From positions 1 to 37,992 of the forward strand of contig DDZZ01000006.1 in assembly GCA_002346535.1 (NCBI GenBank): a stretch of DNA of 37,992 nt. Direction: 5' to 3'. The notes under the pieces are model-generated. The model saw only the letters and a list, made by a program, of their open reading frames with translations, made no database searches and was not told where the DNA came from. Below are positions 1 through 7,752 of the stretch, in pieces (the stretch's first letter is position 1; every line of letters starts with the position of its first letter). The stretch is from Opitutales bacterium UBA2995. Lineage in GTDB: Bacteria > Verrucomicrobiota > Verrucomicrobiia > Opitutales > UBA2995. Both the position numbers and the translations under genes were made by a program.

Positions 1-87
1 CATTTCCCGTTCAATATCTGTTAATTGTTGGTTATAAATCAGATAAAGGCGTACTACCTTAATTTCAGGGTTTGAGAAATGGTCCAT
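1..87 (-). CDS. Possible 5' end of a gene running off the left edge
   Basis: On the minus strand an ATG at 87-85 opens a frame of 29 codons that stays open to the window edge. It begins MDHFSNPEIKVV and continues with a normal-looking residue mix. A G-rich run (GGGGG) lies about 12 bases upstream and could serve as a ribosome binding site. The frame itself is open further upstream, back to a TAA near position 216, but contains no other ATG, GTG or TTG, so this start is the only obvious one. The start would lie 65 bases downstream of the RNA methyltransferase stop, in the same direction, so it may be the next gene of the same operon. I do not recognise the product from so short a piece. Confidence 0.35.
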   Translation of the reverse strand, partial: MDHFSNPEIKVVRLYLIYNQQLTDIEREM

Positions 88-151
88 ATTGGGTAGATAC
101 CCCCAAAAATCGTGGCTTCCAATCCATTGTTTTGGGAAATAATTCCCAGGT

Positions 152-736
152 TCACGCGATGCTTCTTTGCCGAATGATCTCGTAGAGGCACACTCCGGTT
201 GCCACCGATATGTTTAGGCAGGGTACGCTACCTTCCATAGGGATCCTGACGAGTTCGTCGCAAGTATCCATGGTGAGCTTTCGAAGACCTGAGCCCTCAG
301 AGCCCATCACGATGCCAATGGGGCCTTTTAGATCGGATTGGTAGAGGGCTTGGTCGGCTTGATTTGAAGTGCCAATGAGAAAGAGGCCTGCTTCTTTCAT
401 CTTGGTCATGGATTGAGCCAGGTTTGTCACTTGAATAACTGGAACTGACTCGGCTCCACCCGAAGCAACGCGTCGCACGGTTTCGTTAATTGATACTGCC
501 TTGTTTTTTGGAGTAACCACAGCTACTACACCTACTGCATCGGCTGTTCTCAAACAGGCTCCAAGATTGTGTGGGTCCTCGATGCAATCAAGCACGAGTA
601 CAAGAGAATTATTGGAATTACAGATATGGTCGTACAGTTCCTCTTCTGTCATGCGCGGTAGTGAAGCATTCAGATGAGCGTGTTTGTTTTCTCGTTTGCG
701 ATTGGAAGCTTTGTATCTGGAATTTCGCCTGGCCAT
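152..736 (-). CDS. SpoU/TrmH-family RNA 2'-O-methyltransferase (RlmB-like)
   Basis: This is a 194-residue SPOUT-class (knotted) methyltransferase that should transfer a methyl group from S-adenosylmethionine to a ribose 2'-OH of rRNA or tRNA in the cytoplasm. All three SpoU motifs are visible: NLGACLRTA (57-65), GIVMGSEGSGL (141-151) and IPMEGSVPCLNISVA (165-179). The ASGGAE..PV segment at 91-100 is typical of RlmB, which methylates G2251 of 23S rRNA. The first 30 residues are basic (MARRNSRYK...) and replace the usual L30e-like substrate-binding domain, so the protein is shorter than classical RlmB (about 245 residues) and the exact target is uncertain. Cysteine sits where most family members have serine before LN in motif 3. 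It lies 49 bases downstream of the caspase-fold gene and may be the tail of the same transcript. Confidence 0.9.
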   Translation of the reverse strand: MARRNSRYKASNRKRENKHAHLNASLPRMTEEELYDHICNSNNSLVLVLDCIEDPHNLGACLRTADAVGVVAVVTPKNKAVSINETVRRVASGGAESVPVIQVTNLAQSMTKMKEAGLFLIGTSNQADQALYQSDLKGPIGIVMGSEGSGLRKLTMDTCDELVRIPMEGSVPCLNISVATGVCLYEIIRQRSIA

Positions 737-785
737 TGAATTGCCCTAAATGAAAAGCCCAAAATCCTGGTCTATCAATTCTGGA

Positions 786-1808
786 TTAGCTGTTACCGCT
801 CTTTTCAGGATGGGAATCCTTTCCGAGGTAGATTTTTGAGAGCTTCGACAAGATGCTTTCGAGCAATTCGTAATAAACCGATTCATCCAGCGCGTCCTTT
901 CGTTTTCGCAAAGTCTCTAAGTCCGCTTCAAGCGCATTGCGTTGGGTCCGCTGCTCTGGGCTGAGCAGTTTTTCTAGTTCAGAGGGAATCAGCGCAATTT
1001 GGTGGGCTCGGAAACCATCCGGCTCTTTTTCACCCCGGGCTCGTTTTTTTACTCGAACACCTTGAAACCAATCTGGAGGCGTCCCTTGTTGGTCGCCGTT
1101 GTCATCCAGCAGTGCGTGTTCAGAAGCCAGGCGAGCGGCTTCTTTATAAAAACCTTCTACTTGACCCGAGGTGGCTATGTAAGCCTCGAGCAGCGAAGTT
1201 TGTCCATCCTGGTCGATATCTCCTTCAGCGCTGGTAATCAATCCTGCAAAATATTCGCCAAAACGAGTGTAGTTTATTTCGTCAGGATTTCGCGTAGCGG
1301 TGAGAATGATCCGGCTTTCATCAGACAGACTTTTCATGAAGGGACTGCTTGCGGAGCCTCCATGTACGAAGATCAATGTTCTCTCCATTACGGGCAACAA
1401 ATCTACCAATTCTTTGGCTGATATGTCAGGCCCGGCAAGGTTCAGGAATGCATCCCGCTGGTTGTAGGTGCCGTGGCCAATGTATATAATCCAGGCCGGC
1501 GTGGAAATACATGTATCCAAATTCTGGATCCACTCCGAAATCTTTTCTTTGTCGGTTGTGTTTTTGCCTTGTTGCCTCCCTACAAATTGCATGGATGCAT
1601 TGGCTGCTTCTTGCGCCTGTTCCCAGATGGCGGCTGCTTCTTCAAAACCTTCCGCATAGTTCTCCTCACCCGCCGCCCCTACGATGACGAGGATCTCGTG
1701 GTCATTTGGGGGTTCCGCTGATGCGGTGGCGAAAATCCCTAGCCATCCTAATGCCGTAGTTAAGATCCGCTTTCTCACGGTAGGCCTCGCAATCTTCTTG
1801 CTGCCCAT
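786..1808 (-). CDS. Exported caspase-fold (C13-like) protein, probably catalytically inactive
   Basis: The product has 340 residues. Residues 1-31 look like a signal peptide (basic start, hydrophobic LTTALGWLGIFATASA, cleavage after ASA). Residues 38-190 have the pattern of a caspase/legumain-type domain: a beta strand EILVIVGA, the histidine motif IYIGHG (His112), and a later strand LIFVHGG (145-151). In active C13 enzymes that later strand ends in the catalytic cysteine; here the sequence is HGGSASS with no cysteine, so activity by that mechanism is unlikely. An EF-hand-like loop DIDQDGQTSLLE occupies 197-208, and LLDDNGD at 233-239 is another acidic loop, both suggesting calcium binding. 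The C-terminal 60 residues form a charged helix, probably a coiled coil. The start overlaps the end of the upstream VWA gene by 34 bases. It probably acts in the periplasm with the MoxR/VWA set. Confidence 0.7.
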   Translation of the reverse strand: MGSKKIARPTVRKRILTTALGWLGIFATASAEPPNDHEILVIVGAAGEENYAEGFEEAAAIWEQAQEAANASMQFVGRQQGKNTTDKEKISEWIQNLDTCISTPAWIIYIGHGTYNQRDAFLNLAGPDISAKELVDLLPVMERTLIFVHGGSASSPFMKSLSDESRIILTATRNPDEINYTRFGEYFAGLITSAEGDIDQDGQTSLLEAYIATSGQVEGFYKEAARLASEHALLDDNGDQQGTPPDWFQGVRVKKRARGEKEPDGFRAHQIALIPSELEKLLSPEQRTQRNALEADLETLRKRKDALDESVYYELLESILSKLSKIYLGKDSHPEKSGNS

Positions 1809-4174
1809 TCAATGAGAAAACAGGCTAATATTGCCAGGAACCACCAACTCTTATGCCAAAGCGGCGAGGTCCAGGCCTCGGTTACCGTTGTGGGATTTCG
1901 GGAAAGAAGCTTCGGCAATTGACCCAATTGTGAAAATCCCATCACCTGCCCGCCGGTTTTTTGGGCAAGGTTTTCCAGCAATGTCCGATTCGGCTCAAGA
2001 GACCGAAATTCTTCTGCGGCCGGGTCTAATACCCAGCCCGCTTCAGCAGTACCCAAGACAACACCTTCCGCGTCGGTGACTTCGACGGTCGCCAGATAGG
2101 CGCCGGCATCCCGCGACAAAAATTCTGTGGAAAATTGTCCTGGAGCGTCGGCAATCGGTTCCGCGTAAACGCTTACTTCTTCAAAACCCTGAGAATTTTC
2201 ATCTTCGTTCAGTTTGTAAAAGCGCCGGATGCTCAGGCGCGCCTGAGCCAGATCCACCGGCAAATAGGACTTATCTCTGGCCAATACTTTCAACTCCATT
2301 GCTTCACCGACCTTTTCAGTTTGTAGATCCACCTGCAATTGGTTGTCGGTGACCAGCCAGCGTGCCAGTTGCCTCCAGAAGCGTGCCAGGTCGACCTGTT
2401 CTTCAGCACTTTTCAGACCCCATCGCCACAGGTCTCCGATAGCCATGCAGGCCACTCGTCCCGACCCGAATGGTTGTGCCACCAAGCCTGGATAACGGTT
2501 ACCTCTTGAGTCGATGGCTTCTGCAAAGATTTGGGCACCGGGCTTAAGGCTCGACAAAGGATTCAGGACCTTGAAGGGTGGCATCGCGTTGAGCCGCTGC
2601 TTTTCTTCCGATTCAATGGGCCGGACGCGGACCCAGGGTTCTACCCAACCTTCCCGTGTTAATTCCCATCTCAATTCCCCGATGGGTTCGTCGACTGATT
2701 TACGATTGAGATAGATAGGGAGAGCATTTGCCAAGGGCGTTCCGGCATAATCTCCGTTTTCCAATGAGTCTGATCCGCCCAGCATTAGAATTCCTCCTCC
2801 TCTTTCGCTGGCGAAACGTCTGAGCAGCGAAAGTTGATCAAAAGTGAAAAACTCTGCTTCAACGTCGTCCAAAATAACTCCGTCATACTCGAAAAGATCT
2901 TTAGCGGTTTTCGGAAATCCTCCTAACAGTTCGTCTTCGTCGCGCGTGTTAATTCTAACAAGAACTGGTTGGTCGTAACGTTCCGTTTCTTCCTCTCTTC
3001 CAAACCCGCGATAGAGTGGGTTACTCGACTCACCGGAGCGGCCCATAAATTCGAATTTGGGTTCTCTTCTGGCAACACGGATCAAAGCGACAAGTGTAAG
3101 TTGGCGGTCTTCTGCAAGAGAACGATTCAGAAACTTATATTCCCAATTTGGGCGACCACTGACATAAAGGATCCTGTATTCATCCTGACCTTGGTCGACC
3201 ATGAACAAGCGTTTGTTATTTAGCTCAGTTACTTCTTCCTGGGATGGAGGGTCTTCAATCAGAATATTTTCTTCTAGGATTTCCGCTGCTACTTCATAGA
3301 ATTGGATGCCCGAATTAAAGGGTCGCCAGCGAAAATTGATACTTTGTGGCTCGTTCGAGGACTTCGCCGAAACGCGGACTGGTTCGGGTAAATTTGTCTC
3401 TTCTTCGGAGCTTCCCAACTCGGTCGATGTATCCAGACTTCTGACACTTATTTCAATTGGTTTTCTGAATCCTCCGCGGTTTGCCACGTCGGCCGTTAAG
3501 GTGACGGGAGCATCATCGAAGGCGGTTTGTTTTAGTTCGATGCGGTCGATGCTGACGTCCGGCATTTGTCCCGGGTTTCCAACGACTACTGGGTATACCG
3601 GGGGAAGTTTATCCAGATCAGCCAAATCATTGTCCAGATCAGTTGCGTTTCCGTCCGTCAAAACTACAACGCCTGTGAGTGGCAACCCGGCGAATCGACT
3701 CTTCAAATTGGTAAGTGACAATCCCAGGTTGCTGCGATCGCCCTGGAAATCGAGTTGATTGAAATTGGAAAGGCGCCTGAGATCTCTGTCGAATTGATAA
3801 GGGCTAACTTGAAAAGTTTCATCCAGTTCGGCCAGCCAACCGCTATTCAATCCGACCAAGCTATCCTTCAGATTCTCCCCCCGGGTTGTTTCGGAACCGA
3901 TTTCTTTCAACTGCAGGCCTTGGCTGTTGTCCGCAACAACGGCGACAATGTTGGCGCCTTTGGCAGCTCGTTCTGATATCCAGTGAGGCTCGAGGAGAAA
4001 TGCAAGAATCAAAAGGATGGCCAATGCACGAAAACAAAGTGGTAACCAGGCTTGGTTATTTAGAGGTCCCAGTGGTTTCCAGGCATACCAGGCCAGCGGC
4101 AGAAGGACAAGCGCCGCCACGACGAGAAACCAGGCCCAACCCAAATTGGTAAATGCGATAGACGCCAACATCAT
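1775..4174 (-). CDS. Membrane VWA / glutamine-amidotransferase-like protein
   Basis: This 799-residue protein has two N-terminal membrane helices (about 12-32 and 45-62) and a C-terminal one (about 772-788), with a large domain between them facing the periplasm. After the second helix comes a VWA-like region. Its first strand NIVAVVADNSQG has the metal-site motif DxSxG instead of DxSxS, and GVVVLTDGNATDLDN supplies the next conserved strand. The middle section (about 395-490), with YDGVILDDVEAEFF and RGGGILMLGGSDS, is the glutamine-amidotransferase-like domain found in BatA-type aerotolerance proteins; no catalytic triad is obvious. The rest is beta-rich and resembles the immunoglobulin-like domains of this family. 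The ATG overlaps the stop of the upstream DUF4175 gene by four bases (ATGA), so translation is probably coupled. Its likely role is as membrane partner of the MoxR ATPase. Confidence 0.8.
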   Translation of the reverse strand: MMLASIAFTNLGWAWFLVVAALVLLPLAWYAWKPLGPLNNQAWLPLCFRALAILLILAFLLEPHWISERAAKGANIVAVVADNSQGLQLKEIGSETTRGENLKDSLVGLNSGWLAELDETFQVSPYQFDRDLRRLSNFNQLDFQGDRSNLGLSLTNLKSRFAGLPLTGVVVLTDGNATDLDNDLADLDKLPPVYPVVVGNPGQMPDVSIDRIELKQTAFDDAPVTLTADVANRGGFRKPIEISVRSLDTSTELGSSEEETNLPEPVRVSAKSSNEPQSINFRWRPFNSGIQFYEVAAEILEENILIEDPPSQEEVTELNNKRLFMVDQGQDEYRILYVSGRPNWEYKFLNRSLAEDRQLTLVALIRVARREPKFEFMGRSGESSNPLYRGFGREEETERYDQPVLVRINTRDEDELLGGFPKTAKDLFEYDGVILDDVEAEFFTFDQLSLLRRFASERGGGILMLGGSDSLENGDYAGTPLANALPIYLNRKSVDEPIGELRWELTREGWVEPWVRVRPIESEEKQRLNAMPPFKVLNPLSSLKPGAQIFAEAIDSRGNRYPGLVAQPFGSGRVACMAIGDLWRWGLKSAEEQVDLARFWRQLARWLVTDNQLQVDLQTEKVGEAMELKVLARDKSYLPVDLAQARLSIRRFYKLNEDENSQGFEEVSVYAEPIADAPGQFSTEFLSRDAGAYLATVEVTDAEGVVLGTAEAGWVLDPAAEEFRSLEPNRTLLENLAQKTGGQVMGFSQLGQLPKLLSRNPTTVTEAWTSPLWHKSWWFLAILACFLIEWAARRLRGLP

Positions 4175-7100
4175 GAGTCTCCTCCCAGAGCTTCGTAGTA
4201 TCTCTTTACAGATTCGGTGAACTTGGGCGGGACGGGATCCCGATCCACTGGTTGAAGAACATCTGATCTATCCTTTCGCAATAGTTCCTGCTGAACCCAG
4301 GAGTGAACCTCTTGGATGGGACTCAAAATTAAGGTATCGATATCCTCCCACTGGGGAGGATTTCCGTGTCTCTTGAACTCGGCTCGCATGCGTTCTGCGC
4401 GTTCGCGGGCCTGTTGCATGCGCTCACGCGCCTCGGGGAGTTCCATAAGTCCTTCCACTGTGCGCAAGCGCTCATTCCAATCTCTGAAATCTCTACCCGT
4501 GATGGGGCCGTCCCAACCGCCGGTATTTTCCGAAAAGGATCGAATGAAATTTTCCAGGTCGAGTAACTGGTTGCCACCACCTCCACTGATGGTCGTTTGT
4601 ATGTTTCCTCCTCGATTTTGACCTCCAGGATTGTTTTGGCCAGGTTGCTGACCACTTTTGGCCAGTTGACTTTCCTTTTGTCCTCCTTGCTGACCCTGCG
4701 ATTGAGTGAGTTCTCCATCTTGCTGTCCTTCTTTAGAAGATTGCTGCTCCGGACTGCGCTCGCCTTGACTTTGCTCTCGTGATTCAGATTGACCTGACTG
4801 GCCAGCATTCGCTTTGGCCATTTCGCTACCTTCCGGTCCCTCCTGCTCCAGTTGATCAATCAGCTCAGCCAGTTCTTCCTGAGCAAATCTCAATTCGGTA
4901 GTTGCATCTCCCATTATAGATTCCGCTGCTTCCGAAATCTGCCTCTCCAAGTCGTTGAAGGCTTCCTGCAATTCCGGTTGCATTTCCTGTGCCTGATTTA
5001 GAAATCCTCGGAGTACCAACTCTTCTCCGATTTTCAGTTGTTCACCGGCTTCGTTTTGGTTTTGGCTCCGAATTACATTGTAGAGTTTTCGATGCAAGGT
5101 TGGCTCTCCCGACTCGGAATCTTCGGTGATTTGGCGCAGATCGTTCATCAGGTTTTCGAGGCCTTCCCGTTGTTGCCTGAAGCGGTCTGCAATTTCTTTT
5201 CGGTCACCCGAGTCATCCAGGCGAGGAGCTTGCTCATTTTCGACTTCGTCGAGTTGTTTTGACAGCTCACGTTGATTTTCAGCGAGCTCGCGAGCGACAT
5301 CCCTGACCTGCTCCATACCTTCGGCAAATTGGCTCGAGGTATTTTGGCGAAATTCTTCGCGAAGGTTTTCGAGATTTTCCTGAGCGCGGCTTCCCGATGC
5401 CAAAGCCTTAGAAACTTCGCCATCCTGCAACGATTCGCTGATGTTTCTCATATCTTCTCGAGTTTCTTCCATTTGCTCCCGGGCTTCTCTTGTTTCGCGA
5501 TTGGATGGGAGATTTTCCATGCGATGGCGTAGTTCATCCATTTGGGTAAGCATGCGGCGTTGCTCTTCTTCCAGCCGCTTTAACTCTCTCCTGATTTCAC
5601 GCTCTTCCTCATTCTCAACTGCGGCCAGAGCAGTTTGCATTTCGTGCAATCGCTCATTGACCTGTTGCTGGCGCCTGGCGAGCTGGTTTAGTTTACTTAA
5701 CACTTCAAGTTGTTCCCGCTCCTGCGGGGTCGTCAAAGCTTGTGCCTGACTTTCCGTTTCATATCGATTTTCTTCTTCGCTGAATTCCAATTGGTTGAGC
5801 TGCCGCTGGTTGCGATTTTGTCCGCCACCTCCACCTCCGGCTTGGTGCCGCCCTTGCGTGACATTCATTTCTCGAGGCCGCATGCGTAGCAAAGACTGAT
5901 AGGCTCCTTGAGCTGCCAACCAAGCAGGTCCGACCGGTTCTTCGGATTCCTCAGCCAGAATTTCAGAAAAGTGCTCGATGGCTTTTTCCATGAATTCGCC
6001 AGCCTGGTTTGCGGCAGTGAGTATCTTGCCCTCATGTAGCTCCATCTTGATTTGTTCGAGCTGCAGCCAGATTTTTTGTTGAATTTCGTGCAGCACTTCA
6101 GTGTCTTCAAGGAATGAGGGAGCCTCGATTCCCCGTTGCTTCAACTTAAAGGTTACAATGGCGATTTGGCGTTGCTGGTTGAGGATTTCTCCTTCGGGCC
6201 CTCTTCCGCCCATGCTTTGCCCGCCGGCAGCTTCTCCTTCCCTGTAAATTTCCTCAAGTGGCCTAACTTTTGCGTAATACAAGTCGCTGGAGGTTCGCCG
6301 GCTTTGACCGTCCGCTACGAAATCGTCGGCCCAGACGAACCAGGTTACTAGTTGGTCGACTTCAACGGCCTCCTTCTCCAATGCGTAAAGCTTATCAAAT
6401 GATGCTTCGATGGAGTCCTCCTCCTGCGATTTTAAAGATACATATTCCGGATTATTTGCGCCAATCGAAAGGGCTATGCCATAGTCCACCAGGCCGAAGT
6501 CATCATTGGCCTTGGCTTCTAGAATTAGTTCTTCGATGGGGGAAACCGCTTGGTCGTCTCTTGGAAAATTGAGAGTAAGTTCTGGACGCTTGTTTTCCCT
6601 TACCTCTATCCGGATATCCGGTGGATATGCGTTTTTCCGGTCTTGCTCATCGGTAAGGTGCAAATGAAAACGCAGCGACTCGGTCAGATTGATCTCTGTG
6701 GCAAACTTTGTCTTCTCTGGATTTGTAGGGGATAGCTGAATACGGACACCTTCGGTATCTTCGAGTTCTGCGGTTGCGAGCGGTTTGTTGACCAGAAACT
6801 GATAGTTCAATATCGTTCCTTCGACTGCACTCACCCGGCGTGTATCTTCAGTGAGTCGGTCACGAATGCCGGTATATTCAGGATAATCCAAGAAAGCGTC
6901 TGCTTGGGCCAGTGCTGGTAGGTCGTAAACTTCAAGCCGATAGCGGGCAGTTTCTTTTCTGGGAAATTCGATGTAATAGTGTGAGGATTCTTCCACCGAT
7001 GGTAATGTATAGGCGAAAACCGGATCGGAGAGGCTTTGGGCCATTGCATATATCACCCTGTCACCATCGTCTTTTTGAAGAATAAGTGATGCTGTGCGTG

Positions 7101-7752
7101 GGACATCCCCTTTGAATCTTGCGGCAATGACCAATGCCGAGCCTCGCTCAACCTCGGTATTCCCTGGTGTGACTTTTACTGATGAGGTGAGCACCGGCAT
7201 GCTGGGAGCATCAATCCAGGACTCCTCAGATTTTGAAAACCAGCTCAACGCCGATAGAGCTGCTATCCACATCAGAGCTCCGAAATGAATCAATTTTAGC
7301 TTGGCGAGATCCTTTTTTCCCGTGTCTTCCCAATATTGGAAAAAAGAAAAGTGAAGCGCCTGGCTAATGACCTTTTCTTGGAGGAAGTTAAAGCCTTGCG
7401 GGGTTCTTTTTTGCTCTATCGCGGTGGACAGCATGTTTTCCAGGTTCGGAAATTCCTTTTCTACTTGGACAGCGGTATCCCCGAAATCCATGGGGATGTG
7501 GATTTTTGCGACAAAATTTTTATAGAGGGTGACCAAAATAACAAATGCGACTGCGGGAAAGGCGAAGCTGCTGAAATCTGGCCAAAACGTGCTAAAGCCC
7601 AGTATGAGAATGGCTATTCCTGATGCAATGAGCCACCGCCTCAAGTTGCCTCGATAGACTTTAATGTCGCGAAGGCGTTTTGCTGCGGCCGTCAATTCCT
7701 TGCGGATTCTTGGGTCGATATAATGGGCGTTTTTATCGGTAGGATAGTTCAT
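4171..7752 (-). CDS. DUF4175-like large membrane protein with long coiled coil
   Basis: This 1193-residue protein has membrane helices at about 40-60, 62-80 and 155-172, and I see none near the C-terminus. Residues about 180-500 are beta-rich and should lie outside the membrane. From about 510 to 1060 the chain is almost all helix, very rich in Glu, Gln, Arg and Leu, with heptad-like spacing, a glycine run (six Gly near 640) and a Gln/Gly/Ser-rich low-complexity stretch at about 1000-1080. The final 110 residues are charged and folded-looking, ending near YYEALGGDS. The layout matches DUF4175-type proteins that sit between the BatA-like and amidotransferase-like genes in PVC genomes. A scaffold or filament-like role is inference. 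It overlaps both neighbours by four bases. The low-complexity part produces long false ORFs in other frames. Confidence 0.75.
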   Translation of the reverse strand: MNYPTDKNAHYIDPRIRKELTAAAKRLRDIKVYRGNLRRWLIASGIAILILGFSTFWPDFSSFAFPAVAFVILVTLYKNFVAKIHIPMDFGDTAVQVEKEFPNLENMLSTAIEQKRTPQGFNFLQEKVISQALHFSFFQYWEDTGKKDLAKLKLIHFGALMWIAALSALSWFSKSEESWIDAPSMPVLTSSVKVTPGNTEVERGSALVIAARFKGDVPRTASLILQKDDGDRVIYAMAQSLSDPVFAYTLPSVEESSHYYIEFPRKETARYRLEVYDLPALAQADAFLDYPEYTGIRDRLTEDTRRVSAVEGTILNYQFLVNKPLATAELEDTEGVRIQLSPTNPEKTKFATEINLTESLRFHLHLTDEQDRKNAYPPDIRIEVRENKRPELTLNFPRDDQAVSPIEELILEAKANDDFGLVDYGIALSIGANNPEYVSLKSQEEDSIEASFDKLYALEKEAVEVDQLVTWFVWADDFVADGQSRRTSSDLYYAKVRPLEEIYREGEAAGGQSMGGRGPEGEILNQQRQIAIVTFKLKQRGIEAPSFLEDTEVLHEIQQKIWLQLEQIKMELHEGKILTAANQAGEFMEKAIEHFSEILAEESEEPVGPAWLAAQGAYQSLLRMRPREMNVTQGRHQAGGGGGGQNRNQRQLNQLEFSEEENRYETESQAQALTTPQEREQLEVLSKLNQLARRQQQVNERLHEMQTALAAVENEEEREIRRELKRLEEEQRRMLTQMDELRHRMENLPSNRETREAREQMEETREDMRNISESLQDGEVSKALASGSRAQENLENLREEFRQNTSSQFAEGMEQVRDVARELAENQRELSKQLDEVENEQAPRLDDSGDRKEIADRFRQQREGLENLMNDLRQITEDSESGEPTLHRKLYNVIRSQNQNEAGEQLKIGEELVLRGFLNQAQEMQPELQEAFNDLERQISEAAESIMGDATTELRFAQEELAELIDQLEQEGPEGSEMAKANAGQSGQSESREQSQGERSPEQQSSKEGQQDGELTQSQGQQGGQKESQLAKSGQQPGQNNPGGQNRGGNIQTTISGGGGNQLLDLENFIRSFSENTGGWDGPITGRDFRDWNERLRTVEGLMELPEARERMQQARERAERMRAEFKRHGNPPQWEDIDTLILSPIQEVHSWVQQELLRKDRSDVLQPVDRDPVPPKFTESVKRYYEALGGDS

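Noticed and set aside
4329..4859. Minus-strand frame of 176 codons in another phase of the DUF4175-like gene
   Set aside because: It is produced by the Gln/Glu-rich repeat-like DNA; the main frame continues cleanly across the region.
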